Positions 20,463 to 31,100 of a stretch of DNA of 64,000 bases are shown one piece after another. The notes beneath the pieces were generated by a model. It had not been told where the DNA came from and did no database searches. It worked only from the letters and a program-made list of their open reading frames with translations. Origin of the DNA: Sporopachydermia quercuum (taxonomy: Eukaryota > Ascomycota > Sporopachydermiomycetes > Sporopachydermiales > Sporopachydermiaceae). Both the position numbers and the translations under genes were made by a program. Numbering within the stretch: the stretch's first letter is position 1; the number at the start of each line of letters is the position of its first letter. The stretch is taken from contig BCGN01000004.1 of assembly GCA_001599295.1 (NCBI GenBank), forward strand, positions 1,427,676-1,491,675, in the 5' to 3' direction.

Positions 20463-21047
20463 ATGCAATTGAATGAGATCACACTTTTGGCACTTGTTTC
20501 TGTTCTTACTGCGGGTGCAGTTGCAGCTCCAGCTCCAGAAACTACTACTGTTGCTGAGAATTTAACTGAGACTGATTATAATCTACCTCCCGATGCAGTT
20601 TCCTATGTTATTCAATTTGAAGATGATGAAGTACCTTTCATTTACTTTGACGAAAAGGATGTTCCTTCACTTGTCATTGTCAACTCCACCGTTTTGNAAG
20701 GTTATGANCAAGCTGATGATGAAAGCTCTAAGTTGAAGAAGCGGGAAGCTGAAGCTGAACCATGGAGAGGTCAACACTACAGATGGGGACAACCTCTCTA
20801 TAAGAGAGAAGCGGATGCCGAAGCTGAACCATGGAGAGGTCAACANNNNNNNNNNNNNNNNNNNNNNNNNNNNNNNNNNNNNNNNNNNNNNNNNNNNNNN
20901 NNNNNNNNNNNNNNNNNNNNNNNNNNNNNNNNNNNNNNNNNNNNNCAACACTACAGATGGGGACAACCTCTCTATAAGAGAGAAGCGGATGCCGAAGCTG
21001 AACCATGGAGAGGTCAACACTACAGATGGGGACAACCTCTTTACTAA
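20463..21047 (+). CDS. Alpha-type mating pheromone precursor (prepro-alpha-factor)
   Basis: A signal peptide (LLALVSVLTAGAVAA) leads a pro-region with two N-glycosylation sequons (NLT, NST), as in S. cerevisiae MFalpha1. The rest is tandem units: a Kex2 site KR, a Ste13-type X-Ala/X-Pro spacer (EAEAEP in the first unit, EADAEAEP later), then WRGQHYRWGQPLY. The predicted mature peptide is therefore the 13-residue WRGQHYRWGQPLY, sharing the initial W and the GQP-x-aromatic end with alpha factors of Saccharomycetaceae. The repeat is 23 codons (69 bp). A run of 100 n (20846-20945) interrupts it, so copy number is unknown: two full copies and two halves are visible. Two further ambiguous bases lie in the pro-region. 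Adjacent SCP160 and the PRM10-like gene also have links to mating. Confidence 0.95.
   Translation: MQLNEITLLALVSVLTAGAVAAPAPETTTVAENLTETDYNLPPDAVSYVIQFEDDEVPFIYFDEKDVPSLVIVNSTVLXGYXQADDESSKLKKREAEAEPWRGQHYRWGQPLYKREADAEAEPWRGQXXXXXXXXXXXXXXXXXXXXXXXXXXXXXXXXXXQHYRWGQPLYKREADAEAEPWRGQHYRWGQPLY
20766..21044 (+). repeat. 69-bp tandem repeat encoding pheromone copies, with assembly gap
   Basis: Each 69-bp unit encodes KR, the spacer and the 13-residue pheromone. Both edges of the n-run carry CAACA at the same unit position, which suggests two contig ends within the repeat. With perfect 69-bp units the missing length should be 69k-5 (overlap, 64, 133 and so on), so 100 n is a placeholder. Confidence 0.85.
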
Positions 21048-21962
21048 ACTACAAAAACATTTGGTCTTGCTAGAATTTTGCTTCTTCTCAGAACTCTGAT
21101 AGTATCATGAGTTTTTGTTTCTTACTATTAGTGTTCTTTATTTTATTTCACTGAGAATACATTCTGCGTTAGTCAACATCCAAGATATAAATAAATCAAT
21201 GTAGGCAGAAAAAGAATATTAGAAAGATTACCAGGCAGTATAATCTTTGACGCACATCTCCTTTTCATAATTTTGGTTGAAGATAAGTAATCAACGGAAA
21301 ATATATAAAAATATGCAGAGGGCCTGACTCTTTATCAAGCAAACCTTGTTTCAAATATTTTGCAATAATAATAATTTATCATACTGATTATATTTGTGTT
21401 ATATTGATTTGTCCCAACAGAATCCTTTAGTCTATGTTTCGAATTTGTGGAGATAAAACAAAACATTCACAGATGATAAAGATAGTTGACACAGACGTGA
21501 GATATCTGGTTAACCAGTTGCATAACCACTTAGAAAATCTGTACAGACCATTTGGAAATTCGTTAGTTTTCCATTCTAATAAATTGGTATTTAGAAGATT
21601 GAAGACGCTCATTTAGATAGCAGTATTCATCAGAACACCATTGTAGAAGTATCCTTAATCAGTATTTCCTACAGCAGTGACGACGTTTCCAATTCATAAT
21701 TTCAAAAATTAAGTACCTGTGACTACTATCAATTGTGTTCCTTACCACGCAAGAAATTATATGTATAGTGCTGTGCTGTTTTGTGTGTATTGTTCTATAT
21801 CACTCTATGTTAAGTATATGTAATTCTAATATGTAATATTTCTGTTAATGTATGAAGACGATTCATATTAATATTCTTTTCTTTTCTTTCGCTCCCATTC
21901 AATTTGTTTGAGAAGCAACTCTCTGCTGATATTTAACCTCACGGTTTGACCTAAAACTCCAC
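21048..21962. other. Convergent 3' region, alpha factor / PRM10-like
   Basis: About 0.9 kb of AT-rich DNA between converging genes. Short frames on both strands at 21427-21616 are complements of each other and unconvincing. Nothing further is seen. Confidence 0.5.
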
Positions 21963-24900
21963 CTAAAATGTGAACACAGCTGTTCTCTTTTTACCAAGAG
22001 GGTAAACGACAATAGCAGCTGCAAATAAACCAACAGTGATACCAATGGAAACTTCGATCATGGTTAATCCAAAAGAGATCGTATGAGCAGAGGAGTCAGT
22101 TTGGGAACTGGATTCGTGATTCTTAGTAATATTGTCAGCAACACTGACACCACTTAATAAACTAGCTTGCGAAGCGATACCAGATGGTACTTGAACAAAT
22201 ATGGCTGGAAGCATTGCGCTCACAGCAAGCCCTCTTCCAACCCTTGAATAGAGATTTCCCAAAACACCAATAACAAATGCGCCTACAGCACTTGTTATCT
22301 CGGTAGCATTTGTAAAATGCTGACCGCTAAAATATGTCACAACATATCCTGCACTGGCAATAACTATCATTACTGGCAACTGTTTAACATGAGCTTGGTT
22401 TACAAGAGCAAGACCTGTTGCAAACATGGGAATAAACAGAAATCTATACCATGGTGATACTGGTGATGAACATGATGCTGTTGATACAGCATCATGATCA
22501 ATCCATCCGTACAGTGCTGCGCCCAACGTAATACCAAAACCCAAAAACAAGGAATAAATAATAGCATAAAACATGCGAACAGCTCCAGCTACAAGGTTTC
22601 GCGATTGCAACTCCAAGGAGCCAGTGAGAATGATATATCCGGGTAAAATTAGAGCAAGAGATCCTTGAGTTATAGCCCCAAAACAAAACGTAGTATGATC
22701 CCCGATCGAACCAATTGCTCGACCTACAAAACTCACAACAATAGAAGCTGTTACCTCAAATACATTACTGTACAGGTTAGATCTTGGAGCAACTTTCAAT
22801 TGGAGAAATCCCACGCAAGCCCCCAACCCAAAGCATATAGGCATATCAAACCAACCACCACTAAAAGCAAAAGGTGCAACCATTGAAGAAGCAAATCCAA
22901 ATATTAGCACACATGCCCACCAAGGATATAGATTACTCTTATTGATGAGCGCTTCTAGTTTATCACTTGCATCATCAACACCAAGTTCATCGTGCACAAC
23001 CTGTTTGTATATCGAATGAACTTCGTGCAACTTGCTCAAATGCAATCCTTGATCACATCTCACTAATTGGACCTCTGACGTCCTTGTTACGTGGTCACCA
23101 AAAGATACTATCATACAACCAGGTAAATAAAGAAACTGACTGTCAATTTCCAGCACTTTTGCTGTGGTACGCATATATTCCTCCAAACGATGGGTTGGTG
23201 CTCCATAAAGCATGAGAGCTTTACATAATCGAAGAATAAATCTTTGACGTTGGAGGACATCGGCAATATGAACGGTAATTCTGGCTTCGTTGGCATACTT
23301 CTTTCTAACNTTTTTCAACTTTTGAGNAGTAGAGTTACCGGTTGTTTTAGGCCTTTTAGACTGAAACTTTGGCAATTGGGACAATGAAGAATCTGTTGTA
23401 TTTGATTTCTTGAACTTTCCTCCAGCGAGAAGTGAAATAGCACTTTTAGAATTACCCTTTCGAGCGTCATGTAATTGTGTTAATGATGTGGTTGAAGATG
23501 AACGAGGGAAAGCCTGACTGAATTCAGAATTGGATACCTCAACAGCATCTGGCATAAGGTCTTGAATGTTATCGTATGACATAACACGTTTATGACCAGC
23601 CTTTTCTTTTGTTAAAAGCTTTTTCAACTTGCTGGGTTCAAAGGAGTCACGTTTTCCAAATAATGGTGTTGCAGAGCCACTACGATTTCCATCCTTCCCT
23701 AATAAAGTGTCACTGGAATGTGCCAATGTTGTGTCGGAAGATTTCGCATACACAGGGTTTTGGTATAATCGTAACAACGAGCTGAGAATACCCTGTTTCA
23801 CACATTGAGGCTGTCGCTCTATTTCATCATCGTCAGATGAAAACTCGCTATCATATTCATCATAAGCACCTAATGGTTGATCTTCAAATCCCATATCAAC
23901 ATCAGACCTCAGCAGATTACTGGCTGGAATAGTAAATGTATCTTTGCTATCACTAGCCCCAGTTCCTGACATTGAACCCAGATGCAACTTTACAATCTCT
24001 TGGGCCTCTTGAGTCAGCTCCTGCATTTCTTCACCGTCTTTACCTTTCAAAGCTTCAGCTAACGCAGGCACAGATGATGAATTGCTGCCGGTATTCAAGT
24101 CTTCTTGAATGGTAACTTTTTGCTTACTTTCCCGTTTGGATTTTGAGCTTCCATTGGATGCCAATTTTTCTAATTCTATTGAGTCTAAAGAGTCAGTGTT
24201 CGAACTGGACGATTCGTTGTTGTTGCCTTTAGAATTGCTCTTCTGGCGAGAAAATAATTTACCAAAGAAGCTTTTGTGAGTATTTGACCCTTTGGTTGAT
24301 GTTCTGTTTAGATCGTTTGTCTGAAATTGACGGTGCAAATCTTCGTCTTCTTGCCCAAAACCTTCTTCTATATCGTGCGGCCGTACTGGTTCATCTCTAG
24401 TGGCTCCCACAGCAAGACCACCAGCATTTGGTAAAGCAATCGATGCGTACAATGCATTTGAAGCAGGGTCATGGGTTAATTGAGCCCGCGCACGGGCTAT
24501 ATCATCGGCTGAATGACGATGTATATTTGGAGGTCTCTGTTGCCGTTGGGGAAGTCTCTTAGGACTATCCATGCCGCTTTTCCTTGGTCTACTTCCTGGT
24601 TCATAGCCAGGATGCAATTGACCAGAGTGGCTCCCCAAGTCTTCTACAGAGTCATTACCATCGTCATAAACAAAAAACTGAGCTCTTTTTGGAGAAGCAT
24701 GTTCGGGTGCTTTATTCGGTGTAGATTTTGACTGTTTCAAAGAGTTGACATTATCACTGGAGTTTCCTTCAAGTAGNTTGTTGCTACTGCTGCTGTCCCC
24801 CATTGGAGCCAACCTGTTCTTGAAAGAGTTATTTCCAAGACCTTCAGACATTTCATCATCACTATTTGAGTCTTGAATTCTAGCTTTGTGCCCGGGTCCA

Positions 24901-25448
24901 GCATTAGATCTTCCAATAATTCCCCCTGNGGCTGACTTAGGCGCGTCAGCAAGTGAAAGAAGAATTCGAGGTGTAGATTGCGAATGGTTTAAGGATGGAG
25001 NTGATTGAGGACCTCTTGGAGCATATACGCCACCGGCACGGATTGAAGTTGGAGAGCCTGTTTGCGAAGAACGTCTTGTTTCCAAAGGTTGATGTCCACC
25101 GCTATGCAAATCTGTCATTGAGCTGCTGTGGCTAAAGTTATGTACCCAGAAGGAGCTCTCATTATCAAAGTCGTTGTCATTATATTCATCACGAGATTGC
25201 CTCAACCTTCTATCAAGATATTCAAGATTATTCTCATCCATTGTGCTTCGTATACTTGGAGCGGTAGGAGAGAAAGTTGGAAGTTGAAAATTTCCTGATA
25301 ATGGCCTTGGATAGTGTCTTCGACTGGAGACAGATGCTGATCTTTCATCGTTTGTGAAATCTCGAGTTCTGCTTCTACTTCGAGAGGTCTCAGGTGTTCT
25401 GTTCGCTGATCGGCTGATCTGCTTGTCTGGTCTTCCTTGCCGAGACAT
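21963..25448 (-). CDS. PRM10: Prm10-like ThrE-family membrane protein (DUF1212 + DUF3815)
   Basis: 1161 residues. The N-terminal ~710 are hydrophilic, Ser/Asp-rich and disordered. From about 713 follows a soluble segment with ALMLYGAPTHRLEEYM and LPGCMIVSFGD, the DUF1212 (ThrE N-terminal) signature. About ten hydrophobic segments then run from residue ~843 to the end, including PGYIILTGSLELQSRNLVAGAVRM and SGIASQASLLSG. This arrangement matches the fungal pheromone-regulated membrane protein 10 family, related to bacterial threonine/serine exporters; substrate in fungi is unknown to me. S. cerevisiae Prm10 is only 383 residues and lacks the long N-terminus, which other yeasts have. It converges with the alpha-factor gene. 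Several n bases fall in the N-terminal half. Confidence 0.88.
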   Translation of the reverse strand: MSRQGRPDKQISRSANRTPETSRSRSRTRDFTNDERSASVSSRRHYPRPLSGNFQLPTFSPTAPSIRSTMDENNLEYLDRRLRQSRDEYNDNDFDNESSFWVHNFSHSSSMTDLHSGGHQPLETRRSSQTGSPTSIRAGGVYAPRGPQSXPSLNHSQSTPRILLSLADAPKSAXGGIIGRSNAGPGHKARIQDSNSDDEMSEGLGNNSFKNRLAPMGDSSSSNXLLEGNSSDNVNSLKQSKSTPNKAPEHASPKRAQFFVYDDGNDSVEDLGSHSGQLHPGYEPGSRPRKSGMDSPKRLPQRQQRPPNIHRHSADDIARARAQLTHDPASNALYASIALPNAGGLAVGATRDEPVRPHDIEEGFGQEDEDLHRQFQTNDLNRTSTKGSNTHKSFFGKLFSRQKSNSKGNNNESSSSNTDSLDSIELEKLASNGSSKSKRESKQKVTIQEDLNTGSNSSSVPALAEALKGKDGEEMQELTQEAQEIVKLHLGSMSGTGASDSKDTFTIPASNLLRSDVDMGFEDQPLGAYDEYDSEFSSDDDEIERQPQCVKQGILSSLLRLYQNPVYAKSSDTTLAHSSDTLLGKDGNRSGSATPLFGKRDSFEPSKLKKLLTKEKAGHKRVMSYDNIQDLMPDAVEVSNSEFSQAFPRSSSTTSLTQLHDARKGNSKSAISLLAGGKFKKSNTTDSSLSQLPKFQSKRPKTTGNSTXQKLKXVRKKYANEARITVHIADVLQRQRFILRLCKALMLYGAPTHRLEEYMRTTAKVLEIDSQFLYLPGCMIVSFGDHVTRTSEVQLVRCDQGLHLSKLHEVHSIYKQVVHDELGVDDASDKLEALINKSNLYPWWACVLIFGFASSMVAPFAFSGGWFDMPICFGLGACVGFLQLKVAPRSNLYSNVFEVTASIVVSFVGRAIGSIGDHTTFCFGAITQGSLALILPGYIILTGSLELQSRNLVAGAVRMFYAIIYSLFLGFGITLGAALYGWIDHDAVSTASCSSPVSPWYRFLFIPMFATGLALVNQAHVKQLPVMIVIASAGYVVTYFSGQHFTNATEITSAVGAFVIGVLGNLYSRVGRGLAVSAMLPAIFVQVPSGIASQASLLSGVSVADNITKNHESSSQTDSSAHTISFGLTMIEVSIGITVGLFAAAIVVYPLGKKRTAVFTF

Positions 25449-26743
25449 TATGACTGTGGCTAGTTGGTAGTAGTTGTTTGAAGTAGGAAGGGAATTCCGG
25501 TGACAATTTAAATAGAAGTAGAACCTGCAGTATCAAGCATTTGGTTCAGAGAGCTTATAAGTTTTTTGTATTAAATAAGCTGAAAGTTGATTTGATCCTT
25601 ATCGTCTAGTTGATTATCAGTAAGAAAACGAATGATATAGCGAAACTAATAGATCACACGATTGATAAGGAAGTTCTTGTCTGCCAATCGTTAATACTGT
25701 TGTGACTTATTGCTGATGGTATAATCACTTTCTTATAGTTATACTTCCTACTGCCTTCATTCAATACCTATGCTAATGTGCACTATTCATGATTGATTTA
25801 AAAGGAATGCCACTGATAAATAAGTCAGATATATCTAGCTAGTCCTTTTTTTCCATTATGAGACCCAAAATAACAAGATTTAAGATATGACATAATAGGT
25901 GCAGAGTTTAAAACTTTAGACTTTGGGTTTGCATCAAGCTGAGACATACGTAAGAAATATTGAGACTAAGGCTAAATCAGGGAAAATTGACAGTTTCACG
26001 ATATATGCTACAGATAGATTGAAGTTCTAATCTTTGTTTAAGCAGGATGGGGGAGATATACGATAAAGATATAATTAAATGCAGAATCTTCAAAAATTTG
26101 GTTAAATCTTTTGATTGAAACCATTTCATTAGTTCCTCCAACAGTTCTATCCTACATTTTAAGTTGACTTACTACATGCAACTCTAAATTATAGTTACTT
26201 ACTATTACCACTTCAAATGCTGATAGAGTAAATTACCCGAAATAGTGAAATAGGGATAACGTGAAAGAAAAACATGAATGAAACAGACAGTTAGATTAGC
26301 TATTCTATGGTGAAGAAGAACGATGGAATTGATGCAGTTCGGAACAATCAAAATTGAGAGAGAATGATGGAAATTATTGATCAACCATACGCAGTTGTCC
26401 AAGGTTGAGATTGGGCTTATATCTGAGTTTACATACGCTTGTATGGAGTCAGTGAATCTACATGCTCGTTGATAGAACAGTCTTTCTTTTCTTTGATTAA
26501 TGTTCAAAATATCAAATAATCTCTGAATTGGGGACTTAATCCTAAATTTGGGACATTTTGATTGAGCCCAAGACATTCATTCCATTACAACTACATTTCA
26601 CCATAATGAACAGCATAGANCTCAACTTCGGTTTCTTTAGTAACCCGCGTTCTGTTTCCATTACGTCGGTTTCATCATACTATTATTGAGCGAATCATCT
26701 CAAGTAAATGCAATTAATAACAATTCGTTATGATAGAAATAAA

Positions 26744-26802
26744 TCAGATGGTTGCTATAGTAGACCACTTGCTAGTTCAGCACTCTACTATAGCAACCAT
26801 CT
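26744..26802. repeat. Perfect 20-bp inverted repeat (long hairpin)
   Basis: Arm 26744-26763 is the exact reverse complement of 26783-26802, with a 19-nt loop at 26764-26782. The arm reads CAGATGGTTGCTATAGTAGA. Pairing stops cleanly at both ends. It lies in non-coding DNA, more than 1.2 kb from either flanking gene. Confidence 0.9.
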
Positions 26803-27997
26803 GTTAAAGTATCACTACATGAAAAAACCTTCGTATACCGTTCTATTTGCCACTGTTGACATCTTTAGTATGATTAGGAGTAAATGTAAATCAAACTACA
26901 ATGGAATTTAAATCATAATGATATTTGAGTAAATCAATGAATAAGTCANAATGAATTATAATAAATCCTTAATTACTTTATTAATTATATTGAAAGCCTT
27001 TCCCTCTTCTGATTCCAGAGATACCAAAAATAGAACGATGGAGATTCCTTATTTGGTTAATTCAGGTACCATTTTTCAAGGCGCAGCACAGCCGTGAAAT
27101 GAAAAGAAAATCTATGTATTGAGATTTTATGTGAAGTAATCAACTGGCATATTGGAAGTTTGAGAGGATAATTCTCATGGTTCATTTTTCTGTATTTATG
27201 TTGGAGATAATTGTTCGTTCAGTTAGAAACAGCAGAACAGACCGCAGTGATCTTTATGACATATAACAGGTACTGTTTAAAGCCCCTGTTTAAAGCCCTT
27301 GGTGTTCTGCAATTAATGATTGATTGCCTATATCGGTAGTGCTCANAAAGTTGGGAGATTCTTTTTTTTCACTCCAAATGTGAGGTACTATTACTGCTAA
27401 CCTGCTACCAAATAAAAGCCAATTATACTCAATATACAAGAAGCTTTAGGATTCAATTGTTTCATAAGTTTTGTGGTATAGTTAAAGGAAGCATCATCAG
27501 GCTTGGCACAGTCATTGTGTATCAGGTTGTTATTCAATGATCATCAAACAATCGCGCTCGCTACGCATCAAACTTGATTCCAATTGAATGGCAACTTGCT
27601 ACGAATCAATTTTCCATATTGTTCTTTTTAGGCATCCTTGATTTTTCGCGNAACTATTCTCAAATCGTTCTTAAGAATTAACTAAACCTCCCGAAAGGAT
27701 CCAATTGAAAAAGCCCTATCTGTCTCCACCATACAATAAGAAGTTTTAGGTTTGAAAGAAGCTTTGAAAGAATATGCAGGTCGATGCCTACATGACATCA
27801 TAGGAGAGATATTAAATAAAGTGTAGTTTCGATTGTATAAGGTTTATATTCTGGGCTTTTTCAACCTTATTGTGTGGCACGTGATTTGGATACTACCCTA
27901 ACAGTTTACCGAGAGAAATTAGTAGGAAGCAGTATATAAATTGAGGTAATACACATTAAAATCGGTCTTTGATTCCAACTATAAATAAGTGTGTTGT

Positions 27998-28035
<38 letters not shown>

Positions 28036-28048
28036 TTACTATTACTAT
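27998..28048. repeat. TAC trinucleotide microsatellite
   Basis: Twelve pure TAC units followed by alternating TAT/TAC units, about 110 bp downstream of the TRK1 stop. Simple repeat; no function inferred. Confidence 0.9.
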
Positions 28049-28158
28049 AAATACCTGTTTCTATTCTAGATCATAGTCCATGTGATCTCATGGTTATTGA
28101 ATCTACTTCTTTTTACTCTCCCCCACCAGTCAATCAATAAACTGATCTATCCCTAAAG

Positions 28159-31100
28159 CTAATATACACCAGTACTCCTTCTGCTTAATGTCCTTTGAAC
28201 TTGTAAAGGTATAGGTTTTCTCTTTGGGCCCATCTCCAAAATGTAGCTGCCACCTGTAGAAAGAGATCTCCACAGCTTTTGTAGCTGGGATCTATTATGA
28301 GGCTCTCTTTCTTCTGCCAGTTCTTGTTGCAGGCTTTCTAACGTCAAAACATGATGTAATGCTTGAACTTCATCTCGTTTATCAAGCTGTTCAGATGGTA
28401 ACATAATAGCTCTGTCCAAGTTATATGGTAATCCACGATGTCTTCCTCTGATCATCATGGCAATCATCACCAGCTTCCCTAAGGTACTATATTGACCTAC
28501 AAATGACGTGTTATAGTTGGGATATCCTAAGCTTAGTCCAACAGTTCCGTATGCTGAAACAACATCAAAAAACACTCTGAATATATCAAATTCAGGCTCT
28601 TCAGGATCTGACAGGCGGCCTCCTTCTATTAAACAAATAAGAAACAGTCCAAGGGCAATATACCATAAATCAAACGACAGTTGTCTTCTCAAATGATTCT
28701 GTATAAAAGACTTACCCCTTGCTGCTTCAGTATTAATTGTTTCGTGCTCATGAAATGCTCCAATACTCTGTTCTTCGTAAACATTAGTTGTACGAATAGA
28801 AATGGCCAGGGGAAGAACCGAGATATACATCATGATGAAATACGATACCTGCGTAGCAGGTGCCAATGACGCCAAATTAGTCATAGCGAATCCTGCTGTA
28901 CGTGTATTGAACGCTTGAAATAAACCATCAATCACTCTGAATCCCATTTTCACGCCTTGAACTTCAAATATCTTGTTTTTCAAATCAAGAATCAGAAATA
29001 AGATCCAATCCACACCATTGAGAACAACCAAGATGAAAAACAGCCACCAAGTAATGTTTGATTGAAACAACATAGTGAAACATCTTCTGGGATGATCTAG
29101 CAAGAATCCTGCGCTTTCTCGTAACTGACTGAGATCACGCGAACATTTGAACAATACCCATACAATTAGTCTTAAGGCACAGGGAAATCCTGTGTTGCCA
29201 AGAACGATTAAAAATGACATATAAATCAGTATAAATGGTGAACCGGCAAATGAGACCATTGAGTTGGGTGTCAAAGTGTACCCCAGATCGTTGAAACTTG
29301 ACTGAGCTGTGAAAAAGGCCCACCAAGCAGGAGATACACCAAAGCCTCTTACTATAGAACTATACCGTGGCATTCCTAGAATCCAACCAAGGAAAACAAA
29401 TGCTGACACTAAATGGATTCCTACATAATAAATAGCTAGTATTTTAGCCAATAGCTTAGTAGCTCTGTATTCAACACCTCCTAGTTCATCTTTCTGCTGT
29501 GGTGAGAGTCCTAAGAAAGTAGAATTACGGCCAATCGTGGGACTCCATGATAGATAATTACCAGACACTTTACTTTGTCTTCTGTTGAAAACCCTGTCGT
29601 CTTCTTCATCCGAATCGTTACGGGACCTCAAACTGAAAGTTGACATTCTTCTTGGAATGTATTGGCGAGGATGAGCATTAGCTAGCTTATTGGTAAGGTT
29701 CCGTTTCAATCTCTTGGGAAGATTTCTTTTAGTTTTACGAGAATTTCCTGAAGGAGAGTTTCCCATTGCTGTTCCTGTAGTTTTAGAGGCGCTAATTGCT
29801 GCCCCAGATGGTACATCAATAGTATTGCTTCGTTTGCCCAGTTTCTTGTGGGAACGATCAGCATTTGTTGATAGAGGACCAATATTTGATCGAGCCCTTT
29901 TCAAGTCAAATTTTTCGTAAGAATCATCGTCATCAATATTCTCGGCATTACTGTTGCTATCATATGTATCCTCTGACTCGAACCCTGTTGATGCATCATT
30001 AAAACTTGTGTCTGCTGAATGAGCAGTTGCTTTCAACCCAAACTTGCGGGATTTGAAAAATGAGGCCGCCCGTTGTCTCCGATTTGGCCAAACAGAAGCA
30101 GAATTGTCGTCGTGTTCTCTGTGATGAAAGTCTGAATGTCTTGTCTTTTGCTTGAACTCGTGATGTTCCCCCCTGTCTAGTTCTCTAGGTCCTTTTACTA
30201 CCAACGCAGGTCCTTCTCCAAGTTCGAATTCTGAAGGTCTACGGCTCTTTTGCAGCATAGAAATTGACCTCAGTACGTCAGAAGGTTCTATCTGGTCTGT
30301 TCGGTAGGGGTCTGACTCTTCATCTTCATCATTGTTATTGTTCATACTGTTATTACTACCGTCGTTATTACTATTCATACTCTCATTGCTATTCTTAGCT
30401 GTTGATCCTGGGTCGCTGTTATCACCAGCAAGCATTCTTCTCTTGTCTTCTTGCTCTTTCTCATGTTTTTGTTGTAGAAACTGAATAGATCTTAAAACTT
30501 GTGGAGGATCATTTCTATCATTGTTGAGACTATTGCTATTGTCATCTGAGCCTCGATGATTATCTGATAAAGTATCCAGTTCAAAACCGTTTTGATTCTG
30601 CATTTGGTCACTTTTCGGCCGAGGAAGGTGCGAGAACTTGATGTCCTTTTTCGCTAGAGCAGGGTTATTCAAATTGCTATCCTTGCTTTCNCCAGAATTC
30701 ATTTTCCCACTGAAATGCTCAATGTCGTTAGTAGATATACGTCCTCTTGATGCTAGTGTTGCTGTTCTTCTCATTTTATGCTGTAGTTTAGACCGTTCTC
30801 TGATGTTCTCAAATCTGGTTTCAAACCAGTAGAGCCTAATAAACACAATTGAAGAATGAATAAACACGGGAGTTGTCAAAAAACATATTATGTATAATAC
30901 CATTTGCTGCCAAAGGGTAATCTCGTTGACGTCTACCGTGTTTAAACCACCCTGAGTGGCAGAGCCACAACCAAAAAACAAAGCATCGATATATGCGATA
31001 TTGCCAACAGGATAAATCATTATAGACCCAGCAATGGCCCATGCGATAATATAGAAATAGTGAGCAAGCAAGAAGGACGGAATTGTGAATTTCCATCCTT

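Larger units (their letters stand above)
25449..28158. other. Long gene-free region, PRM10-like promoter to TRK1 3' end
   Basis: 2.7 kb with no recognisable gene, long for this genome. It holds a perfect 20-bp inverted repeat (26744-26802), a duplicated CTGTTTAAAGCCC near 27270-27295, a CACGTG at about 27880 and a TAC trinucleotide repeat at 27998-28048. The 123-codon minus frame at 26205-26576 has no recognisable domain and I do not call it. Confidence 0.5.

Noticed and set aside
26205-26576. 123-codon minus-strand frame in the PRM10-TRK1 gap
   Set aside because: No domain, no signal or membrane pattern and no codon bias that I can judge; long gene-free DNA yields such frames by chance.
29960-29985. 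GGTTCGAGTC-like tRNA B box on the minus strand
   Set aside because: It lies within TRK1 coding sequence, with no A box or cloverleaf at the right spacing.
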